This document shows, one piece after another, positions 8,225-17,713 of a DNA stretch of 64,000 nt (within the stretch, counting starts at the first letter, position 1; each line of letters starts with the position of its first letter). The stretch is from Spartinivicinus marinus (GTDB lineage: Bacteria; Pseudomonadota; Gammaproteobacteria; Pseudomonadales; Zooshikellaceae), in assembly GCF_026309355.1 (NCBI RefSeq), contig NZ_JAPJZK010000001.1, forward strand, positions 6,034,501 through 6,098,500. Direction: 5' to 3'. The notes under the pieces are model-generated. The model was not told where the DNA came from, searched no databases, and saw only the letters and a list, made by a program, of their open reading frames with translations. The translations under genes were made by a program, and so were the position numbers.

Positions 8225-10894
8225 CTACAACTGTTGTCTGTTTTTTTCCTTTATACGTTGACTAATAGCAACACAGCGTTCTTCCTGTTGGATAGCGATT
8301 TTTAAACGCTTTTGGACTACTGGGCTGTTAAATTCAAGGTTAGTTAACGCTGTTCGTAATCGTACAACATTTTCTGGCTGACACAGTTTAGGCAATAATC
8401 GAGAGTATGTTGATTTAAACCGGCTGTCTTTTTCTTTCAGCAGATTAAGTTGCCCAACAATTTGGTCTGCATAATTAGCAGATAAGGTAAACTGACTGGT
8501 AGGAAATAGCCCTTCAACTAAAGAACGTTGTTCTTGCAGGGTTAAATTACTGTTACCCCACAACTGTTCTAGCCAGTATTGTTTAGTTTTAGTCTGTGGC
8601 TGAATCGCTTTAGCCAATAAAGCCTGACGCTCTGCACGATCGGAACTATCTCGGCTTAGCTCCTGATTAATCCACTGTGCAGCACTGGGAATAGCATACT
8701 CATTCAGCTTCACCACCAACTGCCAGCGTAAATCTTGGTCAATAGCTAACCCTGCTATTCGTCGTTTTAATGCCAGAATATCTTCTACTTTTGCTAGGCC
8801 AGCAGGTGTATGAGTAAAGTGAATAAAGGCCTCAAACCAAAGTGCTTGCCAGTCAGACCCAGGCCTTGCTTTCGTAAGCTGTTGCCAAGCAAGATTTTCC
8901 AGTTGAGGGCCAAAAATAGCCAGCTCTTTTTCATGCAATACGGCTAAATAGTCATAGCTTTCCTGCAAATTAGTCACCACCTGCCGTACAATCATTTCAT
9001 TGTTTTCTAAAGGTAGTTGCTTTAATGCCCATGGTAAGTAATCTGTTAATGACAATTTAGCCGCCATGACTTGGTCCCATTGACTTTGCCATACCATTGA
9101 ACGTAACAGTGGATCAGTAATCCTCGACAAGTGCCGTTTGATATAATTTTCTGAGTGAGCATCCAGTGCCACTTTACTGTATCCCCAGTCTTCAACATTC
9201 ACAAAAGTAAATGCTGGGCAAGGGCGTCCTACTACTGTAGAAACAGGTGTTACCTCACCTAAATAAGTCACAGGAATCTGTTTAGCTGACTTTAATTGTT
9301 TGCCTTTATCATAATACAGTCCAACTAGTACCCGCTGTGTACGATAAACAGGGTATTTATTGGAGGCTTGCTGAACAATATCAAACTCACTGATTTTGTT
9401 ATTTTTGCACTGATAGCGAGCGCTAATCGTGTTTACCCCAGCAGTACGCAACCACTGTCTTACCCAAGGGGTTAAGTTCTGTTTTGAGGCCGCAGCCAGG
9501 CTATTAAAAAAGTCTTCAAGCTGAGTATTTCTACCTGCGTACTGCTTTAAATAATTGTGTACCCCTTGCTGGAAATTATCAGGTCCTAAGTAATGGGCTA
9601 ATTGTTTTAAGACAGCAGCCCCTTTACCGTATGTAATACCATCAAAATGAGTAAAAGCATTATTGGTATCGACGACCTTCACCTCAATAGGATGGGTAGT
9701 AACTAATTCATCTTCTTCATACGCCCATAATTTTATCCGTGAATAAAACCGCAACCAGCTATCCTGATACTCAGGATACTGATTCATAGCTAAATGGGCC
9801 ATATAAGTGGCAAAGCTTTCATTCAACCATAAACCATTCCACCAGTCCGCTGTCACTAAATCGCCGAACCACATATGGGCCAGCTCGTGTAAAATCACAT
9901 TCGCACGACTCTGGCGTAACTCCCGGGTCACTTTTCCACGGGTTAAATACCGCTCGGAATAAGTCACTGCCGCCACATTTTCCATACCACCAGCATTAAA
10001 CTCCGGCACAATTAGCTGGTCGTATTTAGCGTATGGATAATCCAAGCCAAAATAGTCCTGGAAAAAAGTCATACCATGACGGGTTAATTTAAACCATTCC
10101 TCAGCATCCACATAATTGGCCATTGAAGGTCTAGCCATTAAGCGTAACGGTGGCGTATCACTGTTGTCTTCCCAAATTTGATAGGGACCTGCATGCAGAG
10201 AAATAATATAGGTACTAAACCGAGCTGACCGAGGGAAATGCCAACGCTGCTGAGCAGAAGATAATCGCTCAATAGCTGACTCCCGCTCCGCCGTCACAAC
10301 CTGCCATTCAACAGGGGCATCAACCGTTAACTGATAAGTAGCTTTTAAGTTTGGTTGATCAAATTGAGGGAACAACTTATTGCCATCATAAGGCTGTAGT
10401 TGCGTATGCAAGTAAGCCTTACCATCTTTTGGATCAATAAATCGATGTAACCCAGCGCCATCCTTACTATATGGGTGACTGTATTGAACAATCACTTGGT
10501 TACGACCCGTCTTTAACTGATTAGCAGGTAATTTAATAAACCAATTGTTGTATGCTGCTTTTACTGGCTTACCATTAACCTGCATACTGTTGACCTGCCC
10601 TCCTACAAAATCCAGGGTCAGGGGTTGCTTGCCAGGCTGCCAGGTAAAATCAACTTTCACTTCACCTGTATAATCGGGTTTATTTTTTGATAATGATAAA
10701 GCGAGTTGATACGACACATCTTGTACTTGTTGATAACGCTGCTTAGCATATTCATGGGTGAGATTAGCTTCAGCAGCCCTGATCCATTGGCGCTTTTGTT
10801 CCGTTTGTTGCGTTACACAGCCAGAGACTAAGCTCACGGCTAGCCCCGTCATTAGTAGTTGACTCCACGGCCTCAATTGAGAGGTGTTATCCAT
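8225..10894 (-). CDS. M1 family aminopeptidase, lipoprotein
   Basis: This 889-residue zinc aminopeptidase of the M1 (PepN/APN) family has a lipobox: a hydrophobic signal followed by VSGC with Cys26, so it is probably attached to a membrane on the periplasmic side. The exopeptidase motif GGMEN is at 302-306. Zinc ligands H336 and H340 lie in HELAHMW and E359 in LWLNESF (HExxH-18-E). The C-terminal half is the alpha-helical ERAP-like domain. It removes N-terminal residues from peptides. It starts 16 bases after the amidotransferase gene and probably rides on the same transcript, although no metabolic link to that pathway is obvious. Confidence 0.92.
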   Translation of the reverse strand: MDNTSQLRPWSQLLMTGLAVSLVSGCVTQQTEQKRQWIRAAEANLTHEYAKQRYQQVQDVSYQLALSLSKNKPDYTGEVKVDFTWQPGKQPLTLDFVGGQVNSMQVNGKPVKAAYNNWFIKLPANQLKTGRNQVIVQYSHPYSKDGAGLHRFIDPKDGKAYLHTQLQPYDGNKLFPQFDQPNLKATYQLTVDAPVEWQVVTAERESAIERLSSAQQRWHFPRSARFSTYIISLHAGPYQIWEDNSDTPPLRLMARPSMANYVDAEEWFKLTRHGMTFFQDYFGLDYPYAKYDQLIVPEFNAGGMENVAAVTYSERYLTRGKVTRELRQSRANVILHELAHMWFGDLVTADWWNGLWLNESFATYMAHLAMNQYPEYQDSWLRFYSRIKLWAYEEDELVTTHPIEVKVVDTNNAFTHFDGITYGKGAAVLKQLAHYLGPDNFQQGVHNYLKQYAGRNTQLEDFFNSLAAASKQNLTPWVRQWLRTAGVNTISARYQCKNNKISEFDIVQQASNKYPVYRTQRVLVGLYYDKGKQLKSAKQIPVTYLGEVTPVSTVVGRPCPAFTFVNVEDWGYSKVALDAHSENYIKRHLSRITDPLLRSMVWQSQWDQVMAAKLSLTDYLPWALKQLPLENNEMIVRQVVTNLQESYDYLAVLHEKELAIFGPQLENLAWQQLTKARPGSDWQALWFEAFIHFTHTPAGLAKVEDILALKRRIAGLAIDQDLRWQLVVKLNEYAIPSAAQWINQELSRDSSDRAERQALLAKAIQPQTKTKQYWLEQLWGNSNLTLQEQRSLVEGLFPTSQFTLSANYADQIVGQLNLLKEKDSRFKSTYSRLLPKLCQPENVVRLRTALTNLEFNSPVVQKRLKIAIQQEERCVAISQRIKEKNRQQL

Positions 10895-10910
10895 TCTTGT
10901 TTTTCCTTTT

Positions 10911-11624
10911 TTATGGATTTTGTAAAGATTCCTGAATAAAAGCAGCTATCCACTGAATAATCCGTTCACTATCCACTGATGCTGCCATTGAATATTCTGC
11001 TTCACGCACCCGTTCTGGTGAATATTTTTCACTCCGCAATTTAATCAGGTCACGACTATAGGCTTTAGTAAATTCGGGATGTCCTTGAATACCCAGCCAT
11101 TTACCTCGCTGGATAATGTAATTAGGACAAAACTGGCTGCCGCCTAATACTTCTATTTCAGCTGGCAGTTCCACCACTTGATCTTGATGGCTCACCCATA
11201 AATCGACTTCGGGTTTAAAGGGCCGCATCCAACTTTTAGGCTGTTTGACTTGATTAAAAGAAACCCCAATGCCCCAGCCTTTTGCTGACTTTTCAACCTT
11301 ACCACCCAATACCTGAGCCATTAACTGATGACCAAAACAAATCCCTACAAAAGGTTTATCCACTTGATACAACTGGCGTAAAAAACCTTGCAATGCAGTC
11401 AACCAAGGCAGTGATTCATAAGCACCAAAGCGACTGCCTGTGGTTATATAGGCATCACAGCAATCAATATCGTCAGGTAGTATTTTTTGGGTGGCATCAA
11501 AGCATTGCCAGTCTACACTCACCCCCGCCCGCTCAAACACCGCTTTAAATTGCTCTGGGTAGTCACCATGGGCAGACTGTAATTCTGTTACAACATGATC
11601 GCACTGAAGTAAACCCAACTTCAC
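10911..11624 (-). CDS. Class I glutamine amidotransferase-like gamma-glutamyl hydrolase
   Basis: The 237-residue protein is a stand-alone class I GATase domain. The nucleophile Cys96 sits in VGICFGHQLMAQ, with H182 and E184 in GIQGHPEF completing the triad. In this gene order the expected role is hydrolysis of the gamma-glutamyl amide bond at the end of a gamma-glutamylated amine route, like PuuD in putrescine catabolism, though it is closer to the GuaA-type GATase fold. It is four bases downstream of the iron alcohol dehydrogenase and so is translationally linked. The substrate assignment is inference from neighbours. Confidence 0.82.
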   Translation of the reverse strand: MKLGLLQCDHVVTELQSAHGDYPEQFKAVFERAGVSVDWQCFDATQKILPDDIDCCDAYITTGSRFGAYESLPWLTALQGFLRQLYQVDKPFVGICFGHQLMAQVLGGKVEKSAKGWGIGVSFNQVKQPKSWMRPFKPEVDLWVSHQDQVVELPAEIEVLGGSQFCPNYIIQRGKWLGIQGHPEFTKAYSRDLIKLRSEKYSPERVREAEYSMAASVDSERIIQWIAAFIQESLQNP

Positions 11625-11628
11625 ATTA

Positions 11629-12825
11629 TCACCGCCCAGAAAATTTCAATGTGCCAGTAACGGCATTGGTACAAAGTGTCGCATAGTCCTCAACTGAAAA
11701 TAAAATAGGGTTGGTTACCGCAGAAGGGTCTTTAAAGGCTAACTCCGCTAATGCATCCACATCACTTAATGTCACGCCAACTGCATCCAACGTATGGGGA
11801 ATTCCCAGTCGGTCTCGTAAACTTAAAACCCACTCAATAAAGCCAGCAAAATCCGCTTGCGGTAAATTGATGTATTTAGCCAACTGCTCAATACGACAAG
11901 CAATTTTAGTGCGATTGGCTACTAATACATACGGCATCAGTATTGCGTTTAATAAGCCATGATGGGCATTATACCTAGCCCCCATTGGGTGTGCTAATGC
12001 ATGCATAGCACCCAGCCCTCGCTGAAATGCAGTTGCTCCCATACAAGACGCCACTAACATATGGGTTCTTGCTTCAATATCATCACTATTTTCATAGGCC
12101 CTGGGTAAATAATGACGAATCAACCGGGTCGCTTCAACGGCAATGCCGGCAGCCATGGGGTGATAGCCTGGCGCGCAAAATGCCTCTAAATTATGGGCTA
12201 ATGCATCCATACCAGTAGCAGCGGTTAAATTAGCAGGTAAACACAAGGTTAATTCCGGGTCTAATAACACCTGACAGGGCAGCATTTTTGGGTGAAAAAT
12301 AATTTTTTTTAACCGCACTTTTTCATCAGTAATGACCGCCGCTCTACCTACCTCAGATCCTGTACCTGCTGTAGTGGGCACGGCCACCACAGGCACAATT
12401 TTTTCTGCATCAGCCTGTTCCCAGTTATCACCGATATCTTCAAAATCCCAGAGTGACTGTGTTTGCCCTGCCATTAATGCAATCGCTTTTCCTGCATCCA
12501 GTGCACTACCACCACCAATAGCAATGACGCCATCATGCTGGTGATATCGAAATTGTGTCACTCCCGCCATAACCTGCTGACCAGTAGGATTGCCGCTTAT
12601 TTTGGTAAACACAGTCAGCTTCAACCCTCCCCTGGCTATTTTCCCAATTAATGCGGTAAAAATAGGTAGCTGGGCCAATATGGGGTCAATTACTACCAGG
12701 GGTGACTGAATACTATTTTGCAAACAGAGCTTAGGTAACTGTTGTCGTTCACCAATGCCTAATAAAATGGCGGTAGGAAAATGCCAATGGCAAGGCATTT
12801 GTTCAATCACTGAAGTATGCTCCAT
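11629..12825 (-). CDS. Iron-containing alcohol dehydrogenase
   Basis: The 398-residue protein belongs to the group III metal-dependent alcohol dehydrogenases. A nucleotide-binding GGGSALDAGKA and the strand VPTTAGTGSEVGRAAVI are followed by metal-ligand segments DALAHNLEAF, HALAHPMGARY and the second His cluster NAHHGLLNA. It oxidises primary alcohols to aldehydes with NAD(P). Its ATG overlaps the stop of the aldehyde dehydrogenase gene (TAATG), and the amidotransferase follows after four bases, so the three are co-translated. In context it would oxidise the hydroxyl of a gamma-glutamyl-ethanolamide-type intermediate; that is inferred. Confidence 0.9.
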   Translation of the reverse strand: MEHTSVIEQMPCHWHFPTAILLGIGERQQLPKLCLQNSIQSPLVVIDPILAQLPIFTALIGKIARGGLKLTVFTKISGNPTGQQVMAGVTQFRYHQHDGVIAIGGGSALDAGKAIALMAGQTQSLWDFEDIGDNWEQADAEKIVPVVAVPTTAGTGSEVGRAAVITDEKVRLKKIIFHPKMLPCQVLLDPELTLCLPANLTAATGMDALAHNLEAFCAPGYHPMAAGIAVEATRLIRHYLPRAYENSDDIEARTHMLVASCMGATAFQRGLGAMHALAHPMGARYNAHHGLLNAILMPYVLVANRTKIACRIEQLAKYINLPQADFAGFIEWVLSLRDRLGIPHTLDAVGVTLSDVDALAELAFKDPSAVTNPILFSVEDYATLCTNAVTGTLKFSGR

Positions 12826-14252
12826 TATGCCTGCTCCTTAAAATGATACGACTTAGGTCGTGTCACTGTTTCATAGCCCCAAGCGGATAAGCAATAGCCT
12901 TTACCAGAGGCTTTTACACCGGTCCATGCCAATGCAGGGTCTAAATAATCACAGCGATTTAAAAATACCGTCCCCACTGCTAGCTGATTGCCAATATTTC
13001 GGGTTGTTTCATTGTCTTGACTATAAATCGCTGCTGTTAAGCCATAATCAGAATCATTAATTAATGTAATCGCCTGTTGGTCGTCACTCACCTTCATCAC
13101 TGGCAATAAAGGGCCAAAGGTTTCTTCCATCATAACGTCCATTTGATGATTGACCCCCGTTAATACTTGGGGTGCCAAATAGGCACTATTTGCCGTATTA
13201 ATCCTGAGCGGTGGCTGACCGAAGACTTCATTTATAAACAGCTGTGAGTCAAGCTGTGCTTCAGCTCCTTGCTCAATTGCTTGTTGAATTTGTGCTTGCA
13301 CCTGACTGGCAGCACTGGCTCTTACCATTGGCCCAAGGGTTGTCTGTTGATGCTCTGGATGACCTAACCGATATTGTTTAACTGCATCAATAATCATCGG
13401 TAAACACTGGTTGTACACGTCCTGATGGATATACAGTCGCTCGATTCCGCAGCAAGATTGACCACTATTATAAAAAGCGCCGTCGATAATACTGGCGACA
13501 CTGGCTTTAAGGTCTGCATCAGGGCGGATATAGGCAGCATCTTTGCCACCCAGCTCTAAACCAAGCGTTTTAAAGTGCCCTGCCAGCTGTTGCTCAACCT
13601 GTTTACCTGCTGATACCGAACCGGTTAATACCACATGGTTAATTTCATTAGCGATTAGTAATTCACCTGTCGTTTGATGATCCAAGTGTAAATACTGAAA
13701 CACCCCTTCTGGTAATTGTGCCTGCTTAAATGCTTCTGCTAACCATTCAGCACAACGTGGCGTTTGCGAAGAATGCTTTAATATAACCCCATTACCTGCC
13801 ACTAATGCCGGAATAATGGAATTAATCGCCGTTAGTAATGGGTAATTCCAAGGGGCAATCACCATCACCAGCCCCAGAGGTTCACGCACTAATCGATTAT
13901 TAAAGCCTGCCTTTGCATGTAGCTGAGCAGGCGCCAAGGCCGACTCAGCCACCTCCAGCATATAGCTGGCTCGCTCAACCATCACAGTCACTTCACGCTC
14001 GGCTTGTAATAACGGGCGCCCCATTTGCCAACAAATATCTCGCCCAATAGCCTGCTGCTGACTAAGACAATAATCCATTGCTTGTTGACAATATGCAATG
14101 CGCTCATTCAATGGTAGCTTACACCACAACTGTTGAGCTTTTGTTGCTTGCTCCAATGCAACCGCTATTTGCTTGTCACTGGCATAAGGTCTCTCTAACC
14201 ATACTTGATTATTAATGGGAGAAATTGTTTGAAATACTGCGGTGGTGGACAT
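12825..14252 (-). CDS. Aldehyde dehydrogenase family protein
   Basis: The 475-residue NAD(P)-dependent aldehyde dehydrogenase has the canonical elements: substrate/cofactor segment APWNYPLLTAINSIIPALVAGN, catalytic-base segment LGLELGGKDAAYI, nucleophile Cys267 in FYNSGQSCCG, and EETFGPLLPVM. The length is normal. It lies 16 bases after the glutamine-synthetase-like gene and overlaps the alcohol dehydrogenase gene by one base. The expected step is oxidation of the aldehyde produced by that dehydrogenase to the acid, for example a gamma-glutamyl-glycine product; this is inferred from gene order. Confidence 0.92.
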   Translation of the reverse strand: MSTTAVFQTISPINNQVWLERPYASDKQIAVALEQATKAQQLWCKLPLNERIAYCQQAMDYCLSQQQAIGRDICWQMGRPLLQAEREVTVMVERASYMLEVAESALAPAQLHAKAGFNNRLVREPLGLVMVIAPWNYPLLTAINSIIPALVAGNGVILKHSSQTPRCAEWLAEAFKQAQLPEGVFQYLHLDHQTTGELLIANEINHVVLTGSVSAGKQVEQQLAGHFKTLGLELGGKDAAYIRPDADLKASVASIIDGAFYNSGQSCCGIERLYIHQDVYNQCLPMIIDAVKQYRLGHPEHQQTTLGPMVRASAASQVQAQIQQAIEQGAEAQLDSQLFINEVFGQPPLRINTANSAYLAPQVLTGVNHQMDVMMEETFGPLLPVMKVSDDQQAITLINDSDYGLTAAIYSQDNETTRNIGNQLAVGTVFLNRCDYLDPALAWTGVKASGKGYCLSAWGYETVTRPKSYHFKEQA

Positions 14253-14268
14253 CCACTTTCCTCATTTA

Positions 14269-15651
14269 TTAAATAATTTCAAAATACCGATCCAGCTCCC
14301 AGTCGGTAATATGCTTGCGGAACTCTCGCTCTTCCCACTCTCGGGATGCAGCAAAATGCTCAACAAAAGCACTACCAAAATAGTCTCGGGCAATACTGGA
14401 TTGCCGAAGTCGCTGCGCTGCATCCCATAGTGTTGCGGGCAACGCTTGCTCTTCAGGAATAGCTTTATCATAAGCATTACCAACAATCGCCGGTGAAGGT
14501 TCAGTCGATGAGCAAATACCCTGCAAGCCAGCAGCGATAGTGGCTGCCAGTGCTAAATAAGGGTTTGCATCAGCAGCACCTAAACGCATTTCCAACCGCT
14601 GGCTTTGTTCACTACCTGATATCACCCTAATTGCTGTCGTACGATTTTCTACCCCCCATGTCGCATGGGTTGGAGCCCAAAAGCCAGGAACCAACCGCCG
14701 ATAGCTATTAATAGTGGGTGCTAATAAAGGTAAAAACTCTGGCAACTGTTGTTGCAGACCTCCAATAAAATATCGCTGTACTGCACTCATGGTATGTTTT
14801 TGATTCGCCGCATAAAACACAGGTTGTCCCGTATTTTTATCGACCAGAGAAAGGTGAATGTGACCACTTTGACCTGGGTATTCGTTAGACCACTTCGCCA
14901 TAAACGTGGCCATTCGCTGATTTTTTTGTGCCCAGACTTTAATAAAGGTTTTAAATAATGCAGCTTTATCTGCTGCATTTAAGGCATTATCCACTGTCAA
15001 TGCCGCTTCCAATACACCAGGCCCGGTTTCAGTATGTAACCCCTCAATAGGAAAATCCATCGCTTCAGCTAAGGCTAAAATTTCATGATACCACTCAGCA
15101 TGCACACTATTTCGTAAAATTGAATAACCGAAATAATCCGGTGTCACTGGCTTTAATTGACGAAACCCTTTTTCACGAGCACTGTCAGGGGTTTCATCAA
15201 ATAAAAAAAACTCATATTCAAAAGCCGCATTAACCTGATAGCCCATATCATCAGCCGCTTGCAGTACCTTACGCAATAACCCACGGGGACATAAGGCTTC
15301 TGCATTACCTTTCAGCTGACCTAAAATCAGCAGCATATTGTCTTCTAACGGCAGTTCACGGCAGGTATTGGGTAATAGTTCAACCGGAGCATCGGGATAA
15401 CCCGTATGCCAACCAGTGAAAGACACATTATCATATAATTGATCTTTTATATCCCACCCTAAAATGACATCGCAAAATGAAAAGCCTGACTCTACTGACT
15501 TGATTAGTTTATCCCGGCTCATATATTTACCGAGCATCACCCCATCCAAATCAAATAACCCCACTTTGATATGGGACAACTGTCGTTGTTGGATCAGCTG
15601 CGCTAAGTCCTGCTGAGTAGCCACTTGCCGTGCAGTTATTGGGTCTGTCAT
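14269..15651 (-). CDS. Glutamine synthetase family ligase (gamma-glutamyl-amine synthetase type)
   Basis: The 460-residue protein has the glutamine synthetase fold rather than being housekeeping GlnA. The N-terminal beta-grasp starts VGLFDLDGVMLGKYMSRDKL. The metal site includes AAFEYEFFLFD and GLHTETGPGVLEAAL, followed by SGHIHLSL, the ammonia/ATP region ENRTTAIRVI and EMRLGAADANPYLALAA. PuuA/GlnA3/GlnA4-type enzymes join the gamma-carboxyl of glutamate to an amine using ATP. Its place between an ethanolamine-type permease and two dehydrogenases points to ethanolamine or a related amine. AAGGAAG lies upstream of the ATG. The adenylylation-site loop of GlnA is not evident. Confidence 0.88.
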   Translation of the reverse strand: MTDPITARQVATQQDLAQLIQQRQLSHIKVGLFDLDGVMLGKYMSRDKLIKSVESGFSFCDVILGWDIKDQLYDNVSFTGWHTGYPDAPVELLPNTCRELPLEDNMLLILGQLKGNAEALCPRGLLRKVLQAADDMGYQVNAAFEYEFFLFDETPDSAREKGFRQLKPVTPDYFGYSILRNSVHAEWYHEILALAEAMDFPIEGLHTETGPGVLEAALTVDNALNAADKAALFKTFIKVWAQKNQRMATFMAKWSNEYPGQSGHIHLSLVDKNTGQPVFYAANQKHTMSAVQRYFIGGLQQQLPEFLPLLAPTINSYRRLVPGFWAPTHATWGVENRTTAIRVISGSEQSQRLEMRLGAADANPYLALAATIAAGLQGICSSTEPSPAIVGNAYDKAIPEEQALPATLWDAAQRLRQSSIARDYFGSAFVEHFAASREWEEREFRKHITDWELDRYFEII

Positions 15652-15677
15652 ATAACTTCCTTATTCAATACAACCTG

Positions 15678-15703
15678 TATACTCTTCGTGAATGATTTTT
15701 ATC
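15678..15703. repeat. Solo left end of the MITE-like repeat family
   Basis: TATACTCTTCGTGAATGATT followed by TTTAT matches the terminal repeat of the elements at 5632, 32315, 44988 and 59962, with no interior or right end nearby. It sits between the ligase and permease genes of the amine operon. Confidence 0.5.
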
Positions 15704-15726
15704 TATTTGAAATCATTTTTATTTTA

Positions 15727-15762
15727 GGACATATCTAAAAGTAGCTATTTTTAGACGTGTCC
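15727..15762 (-). terminator. Hairpin directly after the permease stop
   Basis: GGACATATCTAAAA (15727-15740) and TTTTAGACGTGTCC (15749-15762) form a 14-bp stem with two imperfect pairs, beginning at the base after the permease stop codon. No U-rich tail follows on the minus strand. It may attenuate rather than fully stop transcription into the ligase gene, or protect the permease mRNA end. Confidence 0.5.
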
Positions 15763-17199
15763 TTAGGTTAATTCAGCTTCTGCCTGAGTAATAGCTGCCA
15801 ACTCTTCCTCTGGTGCCTGGGCCACTAAATGGTGACGACTGTACAGGGTAAAATAAGCCAGTAGCACCACAAAAAATAATGCTGACCAAGCGGCAGCGGC
15901 TAAATTAACCACAAATGTACTGATTAACGCAATAATGGCCAATAACAGAGCAACTGTGGAGGTATACACTCCCCCTGGTGTATAGTAGGGACGGTTTAAC
16001 TCAGGCGCATTTTTTCTCAACAAAATATGGGAAAGCATCATCATGGCATAGGAGATGGTAGCGCCAAAAACAGCCATGGTAATCAGTAAGTCACCCTCCC
16101 CTGTCAGCGACAGACCAAACCCCAATACACCAGGTACAATCAGTGCCACTGCTGGGGCTTTGCGTTGGTTAGTTAATGATAAGAATCTCGGCAAATATCC
16201 AGCTCTGGAAAGAGCAAACACCTGTCGGGAATATGCAAAAATAATCGAGAAAAAGCTCGCAATTAAACCGGCCAGCCCCACTATATTGACGAATATTGCA
16301 GCACTTGAGCCTTTACCATAAACGGCTTCTAATGCGCCTACCAGTGGAGCACCATGGGTTTGCATTAATGCCGCGCCTGCACCACCGGGTGCTAAAAATA
16401 GCACTAAACCAGCTAATATTAATAACACCATCATTGCCCAAATAATCCCTTTCGGCATATCTTTGGTTGGTTGTTGTGCTTCTTCTGCTGCAAGAGGAAC
16501 CCCTTCTACGGCTAAAAACAGCCACATAGCAAAAGGCAAGGCACCCCAAATCCCTATCCAGCCGTTGGGCAACCAAGCACTGGCACCCAACGCATCAGGG
16601 TTAATGGGGATATCCAGTAAATTTGCCCACTGAAAATGGGGTAACATCCCTAGCACAAATACCAGAATGGCTAGTAATGCCAAAGCGGTGATCACAAACA
16701 TCAATTTCAGTGCTTCCCCTACCCCCACCAGGTGAATACCAATAAAGACACTATAAAAAGCTAAATAAACCCATGGCCCATTAATCCCTAGCAATGCATT
16801 CATATAATGACCAATAAAAACAGCTATCGCTGCAGGAGCAATCGAATACTCTAATAAAATTGCACTGCCAGTAATAAAGCCACCCCACGGCCCCATCGCA
16901 CGCCTGGCAAAGCCATAGCCTCCACCAGCAGTCGGAATGGCTGCGGATAATTCCGCTAATGAAAAGACTAAACAGCAATACATGACCGCCATGACCACAG
17001 TAGCGATCAACATGCCACCAAAGCCTGCTTGAGCCAAACCAAAATTCCACCCGGAAAAATCGCCAGATATCACATAAGACACACCCAGACTGGCAAGCAG
17101 CACCCAACCAGCAGCACCTTGCTTTAACTGACGCTTTGAAAAATAGTCAGTAGAAACTGTTTCATAACTAATTACTGAAGAAGTGTTGCTTTCCGCCAT
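15763..17199 (-). CDS. eat: Ethanolamine-type APC permease
   Basis: This is a 478-residue amino acid-polyamine-organocation transporter with about twelve hydrophobic segments. The N-terminus (YFSKRQLKQGAAGWVLLASLGV, then VISGDFSGWNFGLAQAGFGG and IPTAGGGYGFARRAMGPWGG) closely follows the ethanolamine permease subfamily as I remember it. It is the first gene of the minus-strand block; the ligase follows after 111 bases that contain a hairpin and a repeat end. Uptake of ethanolamine across the inner membrane is the likely function. The closely related amine permeases are the main alternative. ATG has AAGGAATG as ribosome site. Confidence 0.85.
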   Translation of the reverse strand: MAESNTSSVISYETVSTDYFSKRQLKQGAAGWVLLASLGVSYVISGDFSGWNFGLAQAGFGGMLIATVVMAVMYCCLVFSLAELSAAIPTAGGGYGFARRAMGPWGGFITGSAILLEYSIAPAAIAVFIGHYMNALLGINGPWVYLAFYSVFIGIHLVGVGEALKLMFVITALALLAILVFVLGMLPHFQWANLLDIPINPDALGASAWLPNGWIGIWGALPFAMWLFLAVEGVPLAAEEAQQPTKDMPKGIIWAMMVLLILAGLVLFLAPGGAGAALMQTHGAPLVGALEAVYGKGSSAAIFVNIVGLAGLIASFFSIIFAYSRQVFALSRAGYLPRFLSLTNQRKAPAVALIVPGVLGFGLSLTGEGDLLITMAVFGATISYAMMMLSHILLRKNAPELNRPYYTPGGVYTSTVALLLAIIALISTFVVNLAAAAWSALFFVVLLAYFTLYSRHHLVAQAPEEELAAITQAEAELT

Positions 17200-17713
17200 A
17201 ACATTCCTTGTTTTTATTATTAGGCCTAAAACCTCTATTACACCGCTAATTTAAGGGCTTTTTGAGCACTTTAACAAATAGAACAACCTGAAAAAAATCG
17301 TTTGCCAAGGGTTTATTATTTTTTATTTTATACTTTTGGCTATAGAAACCAATTGCTGAATGACTTTTTAACCGACAGTGACATTCACTTGTGCAATAAT
17401 AAGCCATACTTAGTAATCACTTATTATGCCTCATTAAACAGACGTCGCTATGCTACCATATCACTGAAGACGGGTGCTGTATATATCTTTAAAACCGGGG
17501 TATGAGAGCTAATAATAATACACGTCAATATTTATGTCTGAATAAACGCTATCATTAATAAACGAGCTATCTAACTAGAAGGAAGACTATAACAGCATTA
17601 TATAACTGTTCACTCAATATGGTTGAATGATGTATAACTAAAGTGTATTAAGTAGATTACCCGTTAACAGCGAATTTTGTTATTCTCAGGGGTAATCCCT
17701 TGCTAAAAGAGGC
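17200..17713. other. Divergent control region, no gene seen
   Basis: These 514 bases separate the amine operon (leftward) from the cyclic-nucleotide-binding gene (rightward) and should hold both promoters. A 67-codon frame at 17302-17505 has no ribosome site and unusual composition, and I do not accept it. I cannot point to a convincing operator. Confidence 0.5.

Noticed and set aside
17302-17505. A 67-codon plus-strand frame
   Set aside because: It has no ribosome site, no recognisable domain and unusual composition, and lies in a control region between divergent genes.
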